A stretch of DNA of 36,354 nucleotides. Origin: Daejeonella sp. (GTDB lineage Bacteria > Bacteroidota > Bacteroidia > Sphingobacteriales > Sphingobacteriaceae). The DNA lies in contig NZ_JAUXXZ010000004.1 of assembly GCF_030684675.1 (NCBI RefSeq), positions 1 to 36,354 on the forward strand. Direction: 5' to 3'. Below, piece by piece: positions 15,136 through 24,020 of this stretch; position 1 is the first letter of the stretch; each line of letters opens with the position of its first letter. Made by a program: the position numbers and the translations under genes. The notes beneath the pieces are model-generated. The model saw only the letters and a list, made by a program, of their open reading frames with translations, did no database searches and was not told the DNA's origin.

Positions 15136-15555
15136 ATGAAAAACATACTCGTACTCTGCACAGGCAATAGTTGCAGAAGCCAGATAGCTGAAGGTTATCT
15201 GAGACATTATGCTGGTGAAAAAGCGAATATTTACAGCGCCGGAATTGAAACTCATGGTGTGAATCCGAGAGCCATTAAAGTGATGGCCGGAGATCATATC
15301 GATATCTCAAAACATACCTCCAATAATGTCAATGAATACCTTGATATCCCCTTCGATTATGTGATCACCGTTTGCGATAATGCGAATGAAGCCTGTCCGT
15401 ACTTCCCGGGAAATGTGGAACGCTTTCATTTTAATTTCCCCGATCCTGCGAAAGCAAAAGGAACGGAAGAAGAGATAATGGAGGAGTTTAGGAGGGTGAG
15501 GGAGATGATTAAGGTGTATTCAGCGGAGTTTATACAGAAACATTTAGGAAAATGA
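15136..15555 (+). CDS. arsC: Arsenate reductase, low-molecular-weight phosphatase type
   Basis: 139 aa. The P-loop C8-x5-R14 (LCTGNSCRSQ) begins the protein, and the two further redox cysteines are C80 and C87 (VITVCDNANEACPYFPG), matching the three-cysteine relay of thioredoxin-coupled ArsC enzymes. D103 in FPDPAKAKG is the general acid. The enzyme reduces arsenate to arsenite in the cytosol, using thioredoxin to regenerate the disulfide. Full length for the family. It precedes the arsenite permease that exports the product, and is most likely co-transcribed with arsR. Confidence 0.95.
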   Translation: MKNILVLCTGNSCRSQIAEGYLRHYAGEKANIYSAGIETHGVNPRAIKVMAGDHIDISKHTSNNVNEYLDIPFDYVITVCDNANEACPYFPGNVERFHFNFPDPAKAKGTEEEIMEEFRRVREMIKVYSAEFIQKHLGK

Positions 15556-15627
15556 GCCAGTTAGATAATGAGCAAATTAGATAATGAGCAAATGCTCAGG
15601 AAACATATACTGTAGGAATTTTGCTAC

Positions 15628-15646
15628 TGACCGCCCAGGGCGGTCA
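15628..15646. repeat. 19-nt palindrome between arsC and the permease
   Basis: TGACCGCCC-A-GGGCGGTCA has perfect 9-bp arms. The core CCGCCCAGGGCGG recurs at 18270-18282, and with a T centre at 5130-5142. Just upstream TTAGATAATGAGCAAA occurs twice in tandem. A stable hairpin here could change transcript ratios within the operon. Confidence 0.6.
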
Positions 15647-15733
15647 AATGTTTATAGAATTGTTTACACGGAAATCCCGACCCTGAAGCTATCGGGATGG
15701 TAATTAGTAAATGCATCCATAACCAAAACCACC

Positions 15734-16813
15734 ATGTCAGCAACAAACTGCGCTCCTGCGCATCAACGAAAGAAACTAGGCTTTCTCGACCGCTACTTAA
15801 CCATATGGATATTCCTTGCGATGGCAGCAGGTGTAGGGATAGGCTATTTTATCCCTTCGGGTGCCGGGTTTATTAATTCCTATTCGAGCGGGACAACAAA
15901 CATTCCCTTAGCTATCGGATTAATCCTGATGATGTACCCGCCCCTCGCGAAGGTAAAATATGAGAACCTTGGAGAAGTGTTCCGTAATACAAAGGTGCTG
16001 AGTGCTTCCCTGATTCTGAACTGGATCATCGGACCGGTACTTATGTTTTTTCTTGCGATAACTTTTCTCGCTGATAAGCCTGAATACATGGTTGGTTTAA
16101 TCTTAATCGGACTTGCGCGCTGCATCGCAATGGTGATTGTGTGGAATGAACTTGCAGATGGAAGCAGGGAATATGCCGCCGGTTTAGTTGCCTTAAACAG
16201 CATTTTCCAGGTGTTTTTGTACAGTGTTTATGCCTATGTATTTATCACACTCCTGCTCCCGGTCTTTGGTTTTGAGGGCTCAGAAGTGAATATCACGATC
16301 GGAGAAATCGCTAAATCAGTCGGGATCTATCTTGGTTTACCCTTTGCAGCAGGAGTAATCAGCCGCTATGGCCTGATTCGAATTAAAGGCGAAGAATGGT
16401 ACGAAAAGAAGTTCATCCCATTCATCTCACCAATCACGCTGATCGCCTTACTTTTCACAATTCTGGTTATGTTTAGTTTAAAGGGTGAATTAATCGTACA
16501 AATCCCTTTTGATGTTGTCAGGATTGCGATACCTCTCGTCATTTACTTTGCCGTTATGTTCCTTGTGAGCTTCTTTTTCGGAAAGGCTTTGGGAGCTGAC
16601 TATTCTAAAAATGCATCCATTGCTTTTACATCAGCCGGCAATAACTTTGAGTTAGCCATTGCAGTCGCAATTGGGGTATTTGGAATTAACTCGGGTCAGG
16701 CCTTTGCCGGAGTAATCGGTCCGCTGGTAGAAGTACCGGCATTGATCGCGTTGGTTAATGTCGCATTCTGGCTTCGGAAAAAATATTACAAACCTGTAGC
16801 TAGTATTGAATGA
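15734..16813 (+). CDS. arsB: ACR3-type arsenite efflux permease
   Basis: 359 aa with ten predicted membrane helices, typical of the Acr3 family of the bile/arsenite/riboflavin superfamily. The conserved Cys of helix 4 is present ([26 protein letters not shown]), as are the [15 protein letters not shown] segment and the conserved acidic residue in helix 9 ([18 protein letters not shown]). It exports arsenite using the proton motive force. The Cys-containing start ([14 protein letters not shown]) is short and cytosolic. Its TGA overlaps the ATG of the metallophosphoesterase gene by 4 nt. Acr3 rather than true ArsB, although the symbol arsB is widely used. Confidence 0.94.
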   Translation: MSATNCAPAHQRKKLGFLDRYLTIWIFLAMAAGVGIGYFIPSGAGFINSYSSGTTNIPLAIGLILMMYPPLAKVKYENLGEVFRNTKVLSASLILNWIIGPVLMFFLAITFLADKPEYMVGLILIGLARCIAMVIVWNELADGSREYAAGLVALNSIFQVFLYSVYAYVFITLLLPVFGFEGSEVNITIGEIAKSVGIYLGLPFAAGVISRYGLIRIKGEEWYEKKFIPFISPITLIALLFTILVMFSLKGELIVQIPFDVVRIAIPLVIYFAVMFLVSFFFGKALGADYSKNASIAFTSAGNNFELAIAVAIGVFGINSGQAFAGVIGPLVEVPALIALVNVAFWLRKKYYKPVASIE

Positions 16814-17520
16814 AGATTGCCCTTTTCTCAGATATTCATGCCAATCTTCCGGCATTTGACGCATTTTTAAAGGATCTGGATAGCAGAAAAGCGGATGCAA
16901 TTTACTGCCTCGGCGATCTGGTGGGCTATAATGTATGGCCAAATGAAATTATCAATGAGATCAGGAAGCGGGGGATTGCGACGCTGATTGGAAATCATGA
17001 TCTGAAAGTTAAAGCACTGCCTCAAATCACAAAAGAGGAATTGGCTACCTCCGGAAAAGATTATGCCTATCATATCATTGAACCCGAAAACAGAGCCTAT
17101 CTTCAAAACCTCCCATCGCATATTAAACTGGAATTTAAACTACATGATCAGGAGTTTAATGTATTGATGGTTCATGGTAGTCCCAGAAGTGTTGATGAAT
17201 ATGTTCTTGAAAATACCGATTCAGTGTATGTGACAGAACTGATGAATGAATCGGGTGCCAATATCTTATGTGTCGGGCATTCTCATAAACCCTATCACCG
17301 GATTATCAGTCGGGATAAACAGGTGATCAATATCGGCTCGGTTGGAAAACCCAAAGATGGGAATCCGCAGGGATGTTATGTGATGCTTACTCTGGATGAT
17401 ATTAATCCCATTAATGTAGAATTCATTCGTTTTGATTATGATGTTGATAAAGCAGTAAAAGGAATTGAAGAGAGTCCGCTGCCGGATGAGTTTGGAGAGA
17501 GGTTGAGGGAGGGGGTTTGA
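16810..17520 (+). CDS. Calcineurin-like metallophosphoesterase in the ars operon
   Basis: 236 aa with all five metallophosphoesterase blocks: D8-x-H10 (FSDIHANL), GD36 ([12 protein letters not shown]), GNHD (61-64), the MVHGS histidine and GHSHKP near 155-165. This short form resembles the YfcE/MJ0936-like phosphodiesterases, which use Mn or Fe centres. Its start overlaps the permease stop (ATGA), so translation is coupled and expression should be arsenic-inducible. Arsenate-sugar or arsenylated nucleotide hydrolysis would fit the context, but the substrate is inference only. A passenger with a housekeeping role is equally possible. Confidence 0.85.
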   Translation: MKIALFSDIHANLPAFDAFLKDLDSRKADAIYCLGDLVGYNVWPNEIINEIRKRGIATLIGNHDLKVKALPQITKEELATSGKDYAYHIIEPENRAYLQNLPSHIKLEFKLHDQEFNVLMVHGSPRSVDEYVLENTDSVYVTELMNESGANILCVGHSHKPYHRIISRDKQVINIGSVGKPKDGNPQGCYVMLTLDDINPINVEFIRFDYDVDKAVKGIEESPLPDEFGERLREGV

Positions 17521-17530
17521 TATACCTCAT

Positions 17531-17628
17531 TTTGTCTGAACTGTGATTTTTATGATTAGAGTGATTGTTTGTTTGATTCATGCTATCATAATAATCATAT
17601 AAATCACCTGAATCACAGTTCAGACAAA
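17531..17628. repeat. GTCTGAACTGTGATT-type inverted repeat, copy 2
   Basis: Perfect 18-bp inverted ends TTTGTCTGAACTGTGATT (17531-17548) and AATCACAGTTCAGACAAA (17611-17628) flank an A/T-rich interior with ATGATTA-like subrepeats. It fills the space between two convergent genes, where a long hairpin could stop both transcripts. Confidence 0.8.
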
Positions 17629-17636
17629 AGATAATA

Positions 17637-18011
17637 CTATAATTCCGAATAAATTACCTTATCCCCTAATTTTAGTTCGGTTATATATTTGGTGCCTTTC
17701 ACCGGACTAAAACCGCTAAAGAAATTGGATTTTAAATAAAGTACGCTGACTTCACGGTTTTGCAATTCCTTCTGCAGGGTATCCAGATTGAGTCCCTTCT
17801 GCAGTCCATGATTGATATAAAAAACTCCACTCGTGTTATTGAGCTTAAGGATTACATTATCCCCGGAACCTTCAGTAACTCTGTCTACTGTCGTATTGAT
17901 AACAATAGAGTTCTCTCTGTTGACCGGGATCGGACGGAACACAAGGAATAGTAAAGCAACAATTAATAGCGTAAATATTATTATCCCTGATTTACCCGAA
18001 AGATTTTTCAT
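17637..18011 (-). CDS. Membrane-anchored hypothetical protein, 124 aa
   Basis: A single N-terminal helix (about residues 8-26, KSGIIIFTLLIVALLFLVF) precedes an extracytoplasmic domain of about 95 aa. The domain has alternating strands (SIVINTTVDRVTEGSGDNVILKL, VFYINHG, VSVLYLKS, YITELKLGDKVIY) that suggest an OB-like or small beta-barrel fold. It is probably anchored in the inner membrane facing the periplasm. A GTG four codons upstream also opens the frame, but the ATG is preferred. No family is recognised, and it stands alone between repeats. Confidence 0.7.
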   Translation of the reverse strand: MKNLSGKSGIIIFTLLIVALLFLVFRPIPVNRENSIVINTTVDRVTEGSGDNVILKLNNTSGVFYINHGLQKGLNLDTLQKELQNREVSVLYLKSNFFSGFSPVKGTKYITELKLGDKVIYSEL

Positions 18012-18171
18012 GATGGTTTGCACTGGTTATCAGCAAGATAGTAATTAAATATTGAAATGCATAGACCTGCGCCAGGGAAGATTTTTTTGATTAGTTTGAT
18101 TCATATAATTCCTGACTTACCAAATCATGGATAATTTGTCAATGAGTTGATTTGTCAATTTGTCGAGGTAG

Positions 18172-18294
18172 GATGTAATCCCTGCCGGCAGGCAAGGCCG
18201 ATCCGCCCTTCGCGGGAGGGAACTTCGCTGAGTTAGTCAAATTTTGCTTCAGTCTGCTAAGTTCCTTCTCCGCCCAGGGCGGATCAGGATGACA
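18172..18294. repeat. Diverged full copy of the TGTCATCCCGA family
   Basis: Inner inverted arms GCGGGAGGGAACTT and AAGTTCCTTCTCCGC match the layout of the 1499-1611 element. The right end carries CCGCCCAGGGCGG (18270-18282) and ends AGGATGACA. No coding content is seen in the whole 18024-18430 gap. Confidence 0.6.
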
Positions 18295-18439
18295 GGTTTC
18301 GATTGCTTAAGAATTCCCTTTGGTTGGTGTTATCACCGTACCATAAGCAACATCCTCCACACGAAGGCCATCGGGTTGCTAATTTAATCATTAGCTCAAC
18401 TCGATAGCAATCGGTTCTCTAATTAAAACACTTCTTTGC

Positions 18440-18447
18440 TATCTTTG
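18440..18447 (+). promoter_or_regulatory. Probable uvrB -7 element
   Basis: TATCTTTG matches TAnnTTTG and lies 9 bp before the uvrB ATG, which implies a very short leader. No good TTG -33 element is seen at the expected distance. Confidence 0.5.
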
Positions 18448-18456
18448 CGCCATCCT

Positions 18457-20487
18457 ATGGAATTCAAACTCACTTCAGAATATTATCCCACTGGCGACCA
18501 ACCTGAGGCGATAAGACAATTAGTTGAAGGTGTTAATGCAGGAGAGCATTATCAGACCCTGCTGGGTGTGACAGGTTCTGGTAAAACCTTTACCATTGCC
18601 AATGTGGTGCAGCAAACGCAAAAGCCAATGCTGGTACTTAGCCACAATAAAACCCTTGCAGCCCAGCTTTATGGAGAATTCAAGCAATTCTTTCCGGAGA
18701 ATGCGGTGAATTACTTCGTTTCCTATTATGATTATTATCAGCCTGAAGCTTATATAGCCTCATCGAACACCTACATTGAAAAGGATCTTCAGATTAATGA
18801 GGAGATTGAAAAACTAAGGCTGCGCACTACCTCTTCACTTATGTCGGGAAGGCGTGATATCATTGTGGTATCATCCATTTCCTGCATTTATGGTATGGGA
18901 AATCCGGAGGATTTTTCAAATTCAATATTCCGCTTTGCTGTTGGCACAAAGATCAGCCGGAATGCTTTTCTTCACCGCCTGGTCGAAATACTGTATTCCA
19001 GAACAACAGTGGATTTCCGTCGCGGGACATTTAGGGTGAAGGGTGACACCGTAGATATCTACCCGGCCTACATGGATTTTGCCTACCGGGTTTCTTTTTA
19101 TGGCGACGATATCGAAGAGCTGAGCACAATTGATCCGGCATCAGGAAAAACATTAGAGAAAATGGATCATCTGGCCGTTTTCCCGGCGAATTTATTTGTC
19201 ACCCCAAAAGAAAGGCTTACCCAATCCATCTGGGCTATTCAGGAAGAACTTGAAAACCGTAAACAGCAGTTTATAGATGAAAAACGATTTTTAGAAGCTA
19301 AAAGACTCGAAGAGCGGGTTAACTATGACCTGGAGATGATCCGGGAGCTTGGTTATTGCAGTGGAATCGAAAATTACTCCCGCTTTTTTGATGGAAGAAC
19401 CCCTGGAATGCGCCCGTTCTGTTTGCTGGATTATTTCCCGGATGATTATCTGATGGTGATTGATGAAAGTCATGTTACCGTTCCACAAATCAGGGCAATG
19501 TATGGAGGCGACCGTTCCAGAAAAATCTCTCTGGTAGATTATGGTTTCCGCTTGCCGGCGGCTCTGGATAACCGTCCCCTAAACTTCAATGAATTTGAAA
19601 AACTTGCCCCACAGACCATTTATGTAAGTGCCACTCCCGGCGATTACGAATTGGAGCAAACTGAAGGGGTATTTGTTGAGCAGGTGATCCGGCCCACTGG
19701 ACTCTTGGATCCGGAAATTGAGATTCGGCCAGTTGTAAATCAGGTAGACGACCTCCTTGATGAGATTGATAAAACCGTCAAACTAGGTGACAGGATACTT
19801 GTTACCACCTTGACCAAAAGGATGTCTGAAGAGCTTACCAAGTATATGAACCGTCTCGGAATTAAGGTAAGATATATTCATTCTGAGGTAAAAACAATGG
19901 AAAGGGTTGAGATTCTAAGAGATCTGAGGCTTGGAGTAATTGATGTCTTAATTGGGATAAACCTGCTGCGTGAAGGTTTGGATCTTCCGGAAGTATCATT
20001 AGTAGCTATTCTGGACGCTGATAAAGAAGGATTTCTTCGCTCTGAACGATCTTTGATTCAAACAATTGGCCGCGCTGCCCGAAATGACCGCGGTCGGGTA
20101 ATCATGTACGCTGATAAAATCACCAATAGTATGCGTGTCACCATTGAAGAAACCAATAGAAGGAGAGAGAAACAGATCGCATACAATACTAAACATGGTA
20201 TTACACCAACAACAGTTGGAAAATCCCGTGAAGCCATCATCGAGCAGACTTCAGTAATGGATTTTAAAGGTGGTGTTCAGAAAGCTTACATCGAGAAGGA
20301 AATGACCGACAATCTAGCCGCTGATCCTATTGTTCAATACATGACCAAATCCGAATTACAGAAATCTATTGATAAAACGAAAAAGGATATGGCACTTGCC
20401 GCCAAAGAAATGGACTTCCTTCTCGCAGCTAAACTAAGAGATGAGATGTTTGCACTGGAGAGGGTGATGGAGGAGAGGTTTAAATAA
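18457..20487 (+). CDS. uvrB: UvrABC excinuclease subunit B
   Basis: 676 aa, full length. UvrB is the damage-verifying helicase-like subunit of nucleotide excision repair, loaded by UvrA and recruiting UvrC. Visible are the Walker A motif G37VTGSGKT, the SYYDYYQPEAYIASSNTY beta-hairpin region (about 88-108) that inserts between DNA strands, Walker B DESH near residue 336, the YVSATPGDYE motif, the C-terminal helicase motifs LLREGLDLPEVSLVAILDADKEGFLRS and QTIGRAARN, and the UVR helix pair for UvrC binding at the end (about 630-676). The frame opens 21 bp earlier, but MEFKLTSEYYPTGDQ is the conserved start. It stands alone, with repeats on both sides. Confidence 0.98.
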   Translation: MEFKLTSEYYPTGDQPEAIRQLVEGVNAGEHYQTLLGVTGSGKTFTIANVVQQTQKPMLVLSHNKTLAAQLYGEFKQFFPENAVNYFVSYYDYYQPEAYIASSNTYIEKDLQINEEIEKLRLRTTSSLMSGRRDIIVVSSISCIYGMGNPEDFSNSIFRFAVGTKISRNAFLHRLVEILYSRTTVDFRRGTFRVKGDTVDIYPAYMDFAYRVSFYGDDIEELSTIDPASGKTLEKMDHLAVFPANLFVTPKERLTQSIWAIQEELENRKQQFIDEKRFLEAKRLEERVNYDLEMIRELGYCSGIENYSRFFDGRTPGMRPFCLLDYFPDDYLMVIDESHVTVPQIRAMYGGDRSRKISLVDYGFRLPAALDNRPLNFNEFEKLAPQTIYVSATPGDYELEQTEGVFVEQVIRPTGLLDPEIEIRPVVNQVDDLLDEIDKTVKLGDRILVTTLTKRMSEELTKYMNRLGIKVRYIHSEVKTMERVEILRDLRLGVIDVLIGINLLREGLDLPEVSLVAILDADKEGFLRSERSLIQTIGRAARNDRGRVIMYADKITNSMRVTIEETNRRREKQIAYNTKHGITPTTVGKSREAIIEQTSVMDFKGGVQKAYIEKEMTDNLAADPIVQYMTKSELQKSIDKTKKDMALAAKEMDFLLAAKLRDEMFALERVMEERFK

Positions 20488-20558
20488 TTGAGAGGGGAGA
20501 GTGGAGAATTGAAAATGAAAAAATTGAAACCTTTAAATTAAAAATTTGATATTAAACG

Positions 20559-20605
20559 GATGTCATCCCGATTCGCCCTTCGCGGAGAGGGAACTTAGTA
20601 AGTTG
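20559..20605. repeat. Half-copy of the TGTCATCCCGA repeat downstream of uvrB
   Basis: GGATGTCATCCCGATTCGCC, then a GCGGAGAGGGAACTTAG arm; the right arm is missing. It is the fifth member of the family in the window. Confidence 0.55.
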
Positions 20606-20702
20606 AAACCCGATAAAATCTGGTAGAGAGTTGAAAAGTTAATTTTTGACAATTAACTTCCATTTGACTATCAAATTTCTATTAACCACCAATTCACGGA
20701 CA

Positions 20703-20720
20703 ACCCGATAGCTATCGGGT
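20703..20720. repeat. 18-bp palindrome upstream of the ywbE-like gene
   Basis: ACCCGATAGCTATCGGGT is perfectly self-complementary. An identical copy lies downstream of the gene at 20981-20998. Confidence 0.75.
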
Positions 20721-20745
20721 GACAACAGGCAACAGACAACTAATA

Positions 20746-20940
20746 ATGGACGGCAAAAACAGAAAAGACATTTATCCCGGACTGGAAGTTGACATAATCC
20801 TTAAAAAAGACCAACGCTCCGGAGCCCGAACCAGGGGAATTGTTCAGGCACTGCTAACAAGTGCAGTTTTTCATTCCAGAGGCATTAAAGTGAGACTTGA
20901 AGACGGACAGGTAGGCAGGGTTGTGGAGATATTCCCATAA
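20746..20940 (+). CDS. ywbE: YwbE family protein (DUF2196)
   Basis: 64 aa. The pattern RKDIYPGLEVDIILKKDQRSG, TRGIVQALLTSA, HSRGIKVRLEDGQVGRVVEI agrees along its length with Bacillus subtilis YwbE as remembered (about 65 aa, PGLEVDIVLKQDQRTG...HGIKVRLEDGQVGRVQ). It folds as a small beta-barrel and its function is unknown. A frame starting nine codons upstream lies over intergenic palindromic sequence, so this ATG is chosen. Both flanks carry an identical 18-bp palindrome. No membrane segment; a cytosolic protein. Confidence 0.9.
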   Translation: MDGKNRKDIYPGLEVDIILKKDQRSGARTRGIVQALLTSAVFHSRGIKVRLEDGQVGRVVEIFP

Positions 20941-20980
20941 ATCTGTTAAACCCATTGAGCTCAATTTAAACTCCATTCCC

Positions 20981-20998
20981 ACCCGATAGCTATCGGGT
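20981..20998. repeat. 18-bp palindrome downstream of the ywbE-like gene
   Basis: Identical to 20703-20720 (ACCCGATAGCTATCGGGT). It is not followed by a T-run, so it is more likely a repeat than a terminator. Confidence 0.75.
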
Positions 20999-21071
20999 TG
21001 CTAATTCTCTCTAAGCGTAATTCCAATGTAACATTTACTTCAGTTTGAAACATTTTAAAAAAATTAACGTC

Positions 21072-21079
21072 TATATTTG
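21072..21079 (+). promoter_or_regulatory. Probable -7 element of the DUF4834 gene
   Basis: TATATTTG matches the consensus 19 bp before the ATG. A TTG at 21045-21047 gives a 24-nt spacer, slightly longer than usual. Confidence 0.5.
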
Positions 21080-21098
21080 AGTATTATATTTTGTTATC

Positions 21099-21353
21099 AT
21101 GGCAATTTTAAAGTTTTTATTCATAACCATTTGTATTCTCTGGCTGATCAAAATGATAGCCCGTGTGCTTTTACCAATCGCATTTCAAAAAATGATGACA
21201 AAAGCACAAAATCAGGCTAATCAACGTTATCAGCAACAACATAACCAAAATCCGGATGGTCGCATCAAGGTAGATTATATGCCACCAAAAGAAAAAAATC
21301 GCGGTGATCAGGCTGGAGACTTTGTAGAATATGAGGAAATCAAAACTCCTTGA
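21099..21353 (+). CDS. DUF4834 family small membrane protein
   Basis: 84 aa. One helix (about residues 4-26) is followed by a hydrophilic, Gln/Asn-rich tail (KAQNQANQRYQQQHNQNP) and the closing motif GDFVEYEEIK, which is the hallmark of DUF4834 in Bacteroidota as I know it. The tail is probably cytosolic. The function of the family is unknown. It precedes the YfhO-like gene by 172 bp, a neighbourhood that may be conserved in the family. Confidence 0.85.
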   Translation: MAILKFLFITICILWLIKMIARVLLPIAFQKMMTKAQNQANQRYQQQHNQNPDGRIKVDYMPPKEKNRGDQAGDFVEYEEIKTP

Positions 21354-21474
21354 TTTTCTTTTTACCTAAGCTATTTTTTTAATTCCTGATCAGTTTATTC
21401 AACCGTTCTGCTTCCTATTTTGCCCGAATTACCCAATATTTGAGATTTATTTTCATAAAGCTCAATAACAAGCC

Positions 21475-21503
21475 TTGCAGGTTTAAGCTTTTTTCTATTT
21501 TTG
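21475..21503 (+). promoter_or_regulatory. Promoter of the yfhO-like gene
   Basis: TTG (21475-21477), 18 nt and TATTTTTG (21496-21503) fit the TTG/TAnnTTTG consensus. The -7 box ends 22 bp before the ATG. Confidence 0.65.
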
Positions 21504-21525
21504 GCATTCAACTAATTTAAGCAGA

Positions 21526-24018
21526 ATGAATAACTGGTTTAAACGCAATGGGGTACATCTGGCCATTATAGGAATATTTATCGCCTTATGTTTTGTGTAT
21601 TTCAGTCCGGCATTGCAGGGTAAAGCCCTCTATCAGAGCGATGTTCTCATGGCTCAGGGAATGCAAAAAGAGATCATGGACGTTAGGGCAAAGGATGGAA
21701 AAGGACCTTTGTGGACCAATTCCATGTTTGGCGGTATGCCAGCCTTTCAAATATGGGTTCAGTATCCAAACAATGTGACAACCTATGTGATCTCATTCTT
21801 TAAAACTGTTTTCCCGAATCCGATTGATACCGTTCTGCTTTATCTCTTAGGTGCCTATCTATTGTTCTGCGTTTTAAGAATGAACCCATGGCTTGCAGCC
21901 GCTGGCGCTATCGCATTTGCATTTTCATCATACAATTTCCAGATCATCGATGCCGGTCACAGCAATAAAGCTATGGCAATTGCATTTTTTCCTCCAATTC
22001 TTGCGGGAATTATTATGGCTTTTCGCAGGCAATACCTTACTGGTGCAGTCTTAACAGCTTTATTCCTTGCTATTGAGATCAGAACCAACCATATTCAGAT
22101 GACCTATTATCTGTTTATTGCCTTGCTTATTTATGTTGGTATTGAACTTTATCATGCAGTTAAAACAAAAACCACTCAGGATTTTCTGAAATCCTTTGGA
22201 TACCTGGCTGTAGCAGCTTTGCTTGCAATTGCTGTAAATGCAGGGATGCTCTTGACAAGCTATGAATATGGGGCAGAAACTATCCGCGGAAAATCAAATT
22301 TAAAAACTGAAAAGTCGGAGCCTAATAATGGACTTGACCGTGAATATGCTTATCAATGGAGTCAGGGACTTGGTGAAAGTCTGACATTTCTGGTGCCAAA
22401 CGCTTATGGAGGTGCATCCGGGGCAGGAAATCTGGATGAGAATTCAGAAGTTGCAAAAACTTTAACTACTAAAGGTATTCCTGCAGAACAGCTTTTACCT
22501 GCTATGCAGCAATTATCGCAGATTGGGCTAAGTACCTACTGGGGAGATAAACAATTCACTTCCGGTCCCTGGTATTTTGGAGCGATCATCTGCTTCCTCT
22601 TCGTTCTCGGTTTGTTTATCGTAAAAAACAGAATAAAATGGTGGATCCTGAGTGCAAGTCTTTTGTGTCTGATACTATCCTTTGGAAGGCACCTTCCCTT
22701 CCTTTCTGACCTGTTTTTTGATTATTTCCCGCTCTACAATAAATTCAGGGCCGTTGAATCTATCCTGGTTATTACCGCATTTCTAATCCCGGTACTGGCT
22801 ATTCTTGCTGTAAAAGAAGTTGCATTCCACACAGAAGATCCTAAAAAACTGAACAAAAGCCTTTTAAATAGTTTATACATCACCGGCGGACTCTTGTTAA
22901 TCCTTATTGCCGTTCCAACGGTATTACTGGATTTCAAAACACAGAATCATAATGCGTTTATTGAGCAACTAACTCAGGTAACCAATGGAGACCGGGCATT
23001 TGCAGATTCAATTGCCAAAGCCCTGGTTGATGACAGAATAAGTCTGGCAAGAATGGATGCATTACGTTCTCTTTTCTTCGTTCTGGTTGGGGCAGGGTTA
23101 ATCTGGGCATTGATCAGAAAGAAAATGAACCCACAGGTCACCTTTATAATTCTGGCTGCAGTGATTTTGGTTGATATGTGGAATATCGACAGACGTTATC
23201 TGAATAATGAAAAATTTGTAGATAAGAGTGTGCTAGCTCAACAGTTCAAGACAAGGGATGTAGATCAACTCATTCAACGGGATGGATCTTATTATCGTGT
23301 CCTTGATCTTGCCTCCGGAAATCCATTTTCGAATTCCATTCCATCTTACTTCCATAAAAGTATCGGTGGCTATCATGCAGCAAAATTGAAGAGATATCAG
23401 GAAGTATTGGATAAACAATTCAATGGGGCAATCAATGAAGATGTTCTGGATATGCTGAATACCAAATATCTGATTACTTCTGATCAAAACGGCCAGAAAG
23501 AAACCATGGTAAACCGCTCTACAGCTGCGGGAAATGCCTGGTTTGTTCAGAATGTAGAATATGTCAAAAGTGCTGATGAAGAAATGCTCGCTATTAGCAG
23601 CTTCGATCCAAAAAAGGTAATGGTTGTTCATGAAGAGTTTAAGCCGCTAATCGATATAAAAAAGGTTGGTTATGATGGAAATGCTTTCATCAGACTCACA
23701 AATTACCATCCTGATCATATGACTTATGAATACTCCTCCGGTCGTGATGCCCTTGCGGTATTTTCAGAAATATGGTATGATAAAGGCTGGAATGCTTATG
23801 TTGACGGAGAAAAAATTCCTTATTTCAGAGCGGACTATCTTTTAAGAGCTGCACAATTGCCCGGAGGAAACCATAAACTCGAATTTAAATTCGAACCGAC
23901 ATCCTATTATACAGGAGAGACTATTTCACTTATAGCTTCTATCCTGCTTATTCTGGGATTGGCTTATGCGATCTATACAGAAACGAGAAATAAAAATCCG
24001 GAGCCTGCAAAAGCATAG
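21526..24018 (+). CDS. YfhO family integral membrane protein
   Basis: 830 aa. An N-terminal helix is followed by an extracytoplasmic loop (SDVLMAQGMQKEIMD ... MFGGMPAFQIWVQYPNN) and about ten more helices (residues 95-555), with AFSSYNFQIIDAGHSNKAMAIAFFPP typical of YfhO proteins. A soluble extracytoplasmic domain (about 560-800) and a final helix (about 798-820) follow. YfhO proteins are GT-C-like membrane enzymes; the Bacillus homologue is linked to lipoteichoic acid glycosylation, and in Gram-negative members the acceptor is unknown. It is monocistronic, ends 2 bp before a tandem repeat cluster and has its own promoter. Confidence 0.92.
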   Translation: MNNWFKRNGVHLAIIGIFIALCFVYFSPALQGKALYQSDVLMAQGMQKEIMDVRAKDGKGPLWTNSMFGGMPAFQIWVQYPNNVTTYVISFFKTVFPNPIDTVLLYLLGAYLLFCVLRMNPWLAAAGAIAFAFSSYNFQIIDAGHSNKAMAIAFFPPILAGIIMAFRRQYLTGAVLTALFLAIEIRTNHIQMTYYLFIALLIYVGIELYHAVKTKTTQDFLKSFGYLAVAALLAIAVNAGMLLTSYEYGAETIRGKSNLKTEKSEPNNGLDREYAYQWSQGLGESLTFLVPNAYGGASGAGNLDENSEVAKTLTTKGIPAEQLLPAMQQLSQIGLSTYWGDKQFTSGPWYFGAIICFLFVLGLFIVKNRIKWWILSASLLCLILSFGRHLPFLSDLFFDYFPLYNKFRAVESILVITAFLIPVLAILAVKEVAFHTEDPKKLNKSLLNSLYITGGLLLILIAVPTVLLDFKTQNHNAFIEQLTQVTNGDRAFADSIAKALVDDRISLARMDALRSLFFVLVGAGLIWALIRKKMNPQVTFIILAAVILVDMWNIDRRYLNNEKFVDKSVLAQQFKTRDVDQLIQRDGSYYRVLDLASGNPFSNSIPSYFHKSIGGYHAAKLKRYQEVLDKQFNGAINEDVLDMLNTKYLITSDQNGQKETMVNRSTAAGNAWFVQNVEYVKSADEEMLAISSFDPKKVMVVHEEFKPLIDIKKVGYDGNAFIRLTNYHPDHMTYEYSSGRDALAVFSEIWYDKGWNAYVDGEKIPYFRADYLLRAAQLPGGNHKLEFKFEPTSYYTGETISLIASILLILGLAYAIYTETRNKNPEPAKA

Positions 24019-24020
24019 TC

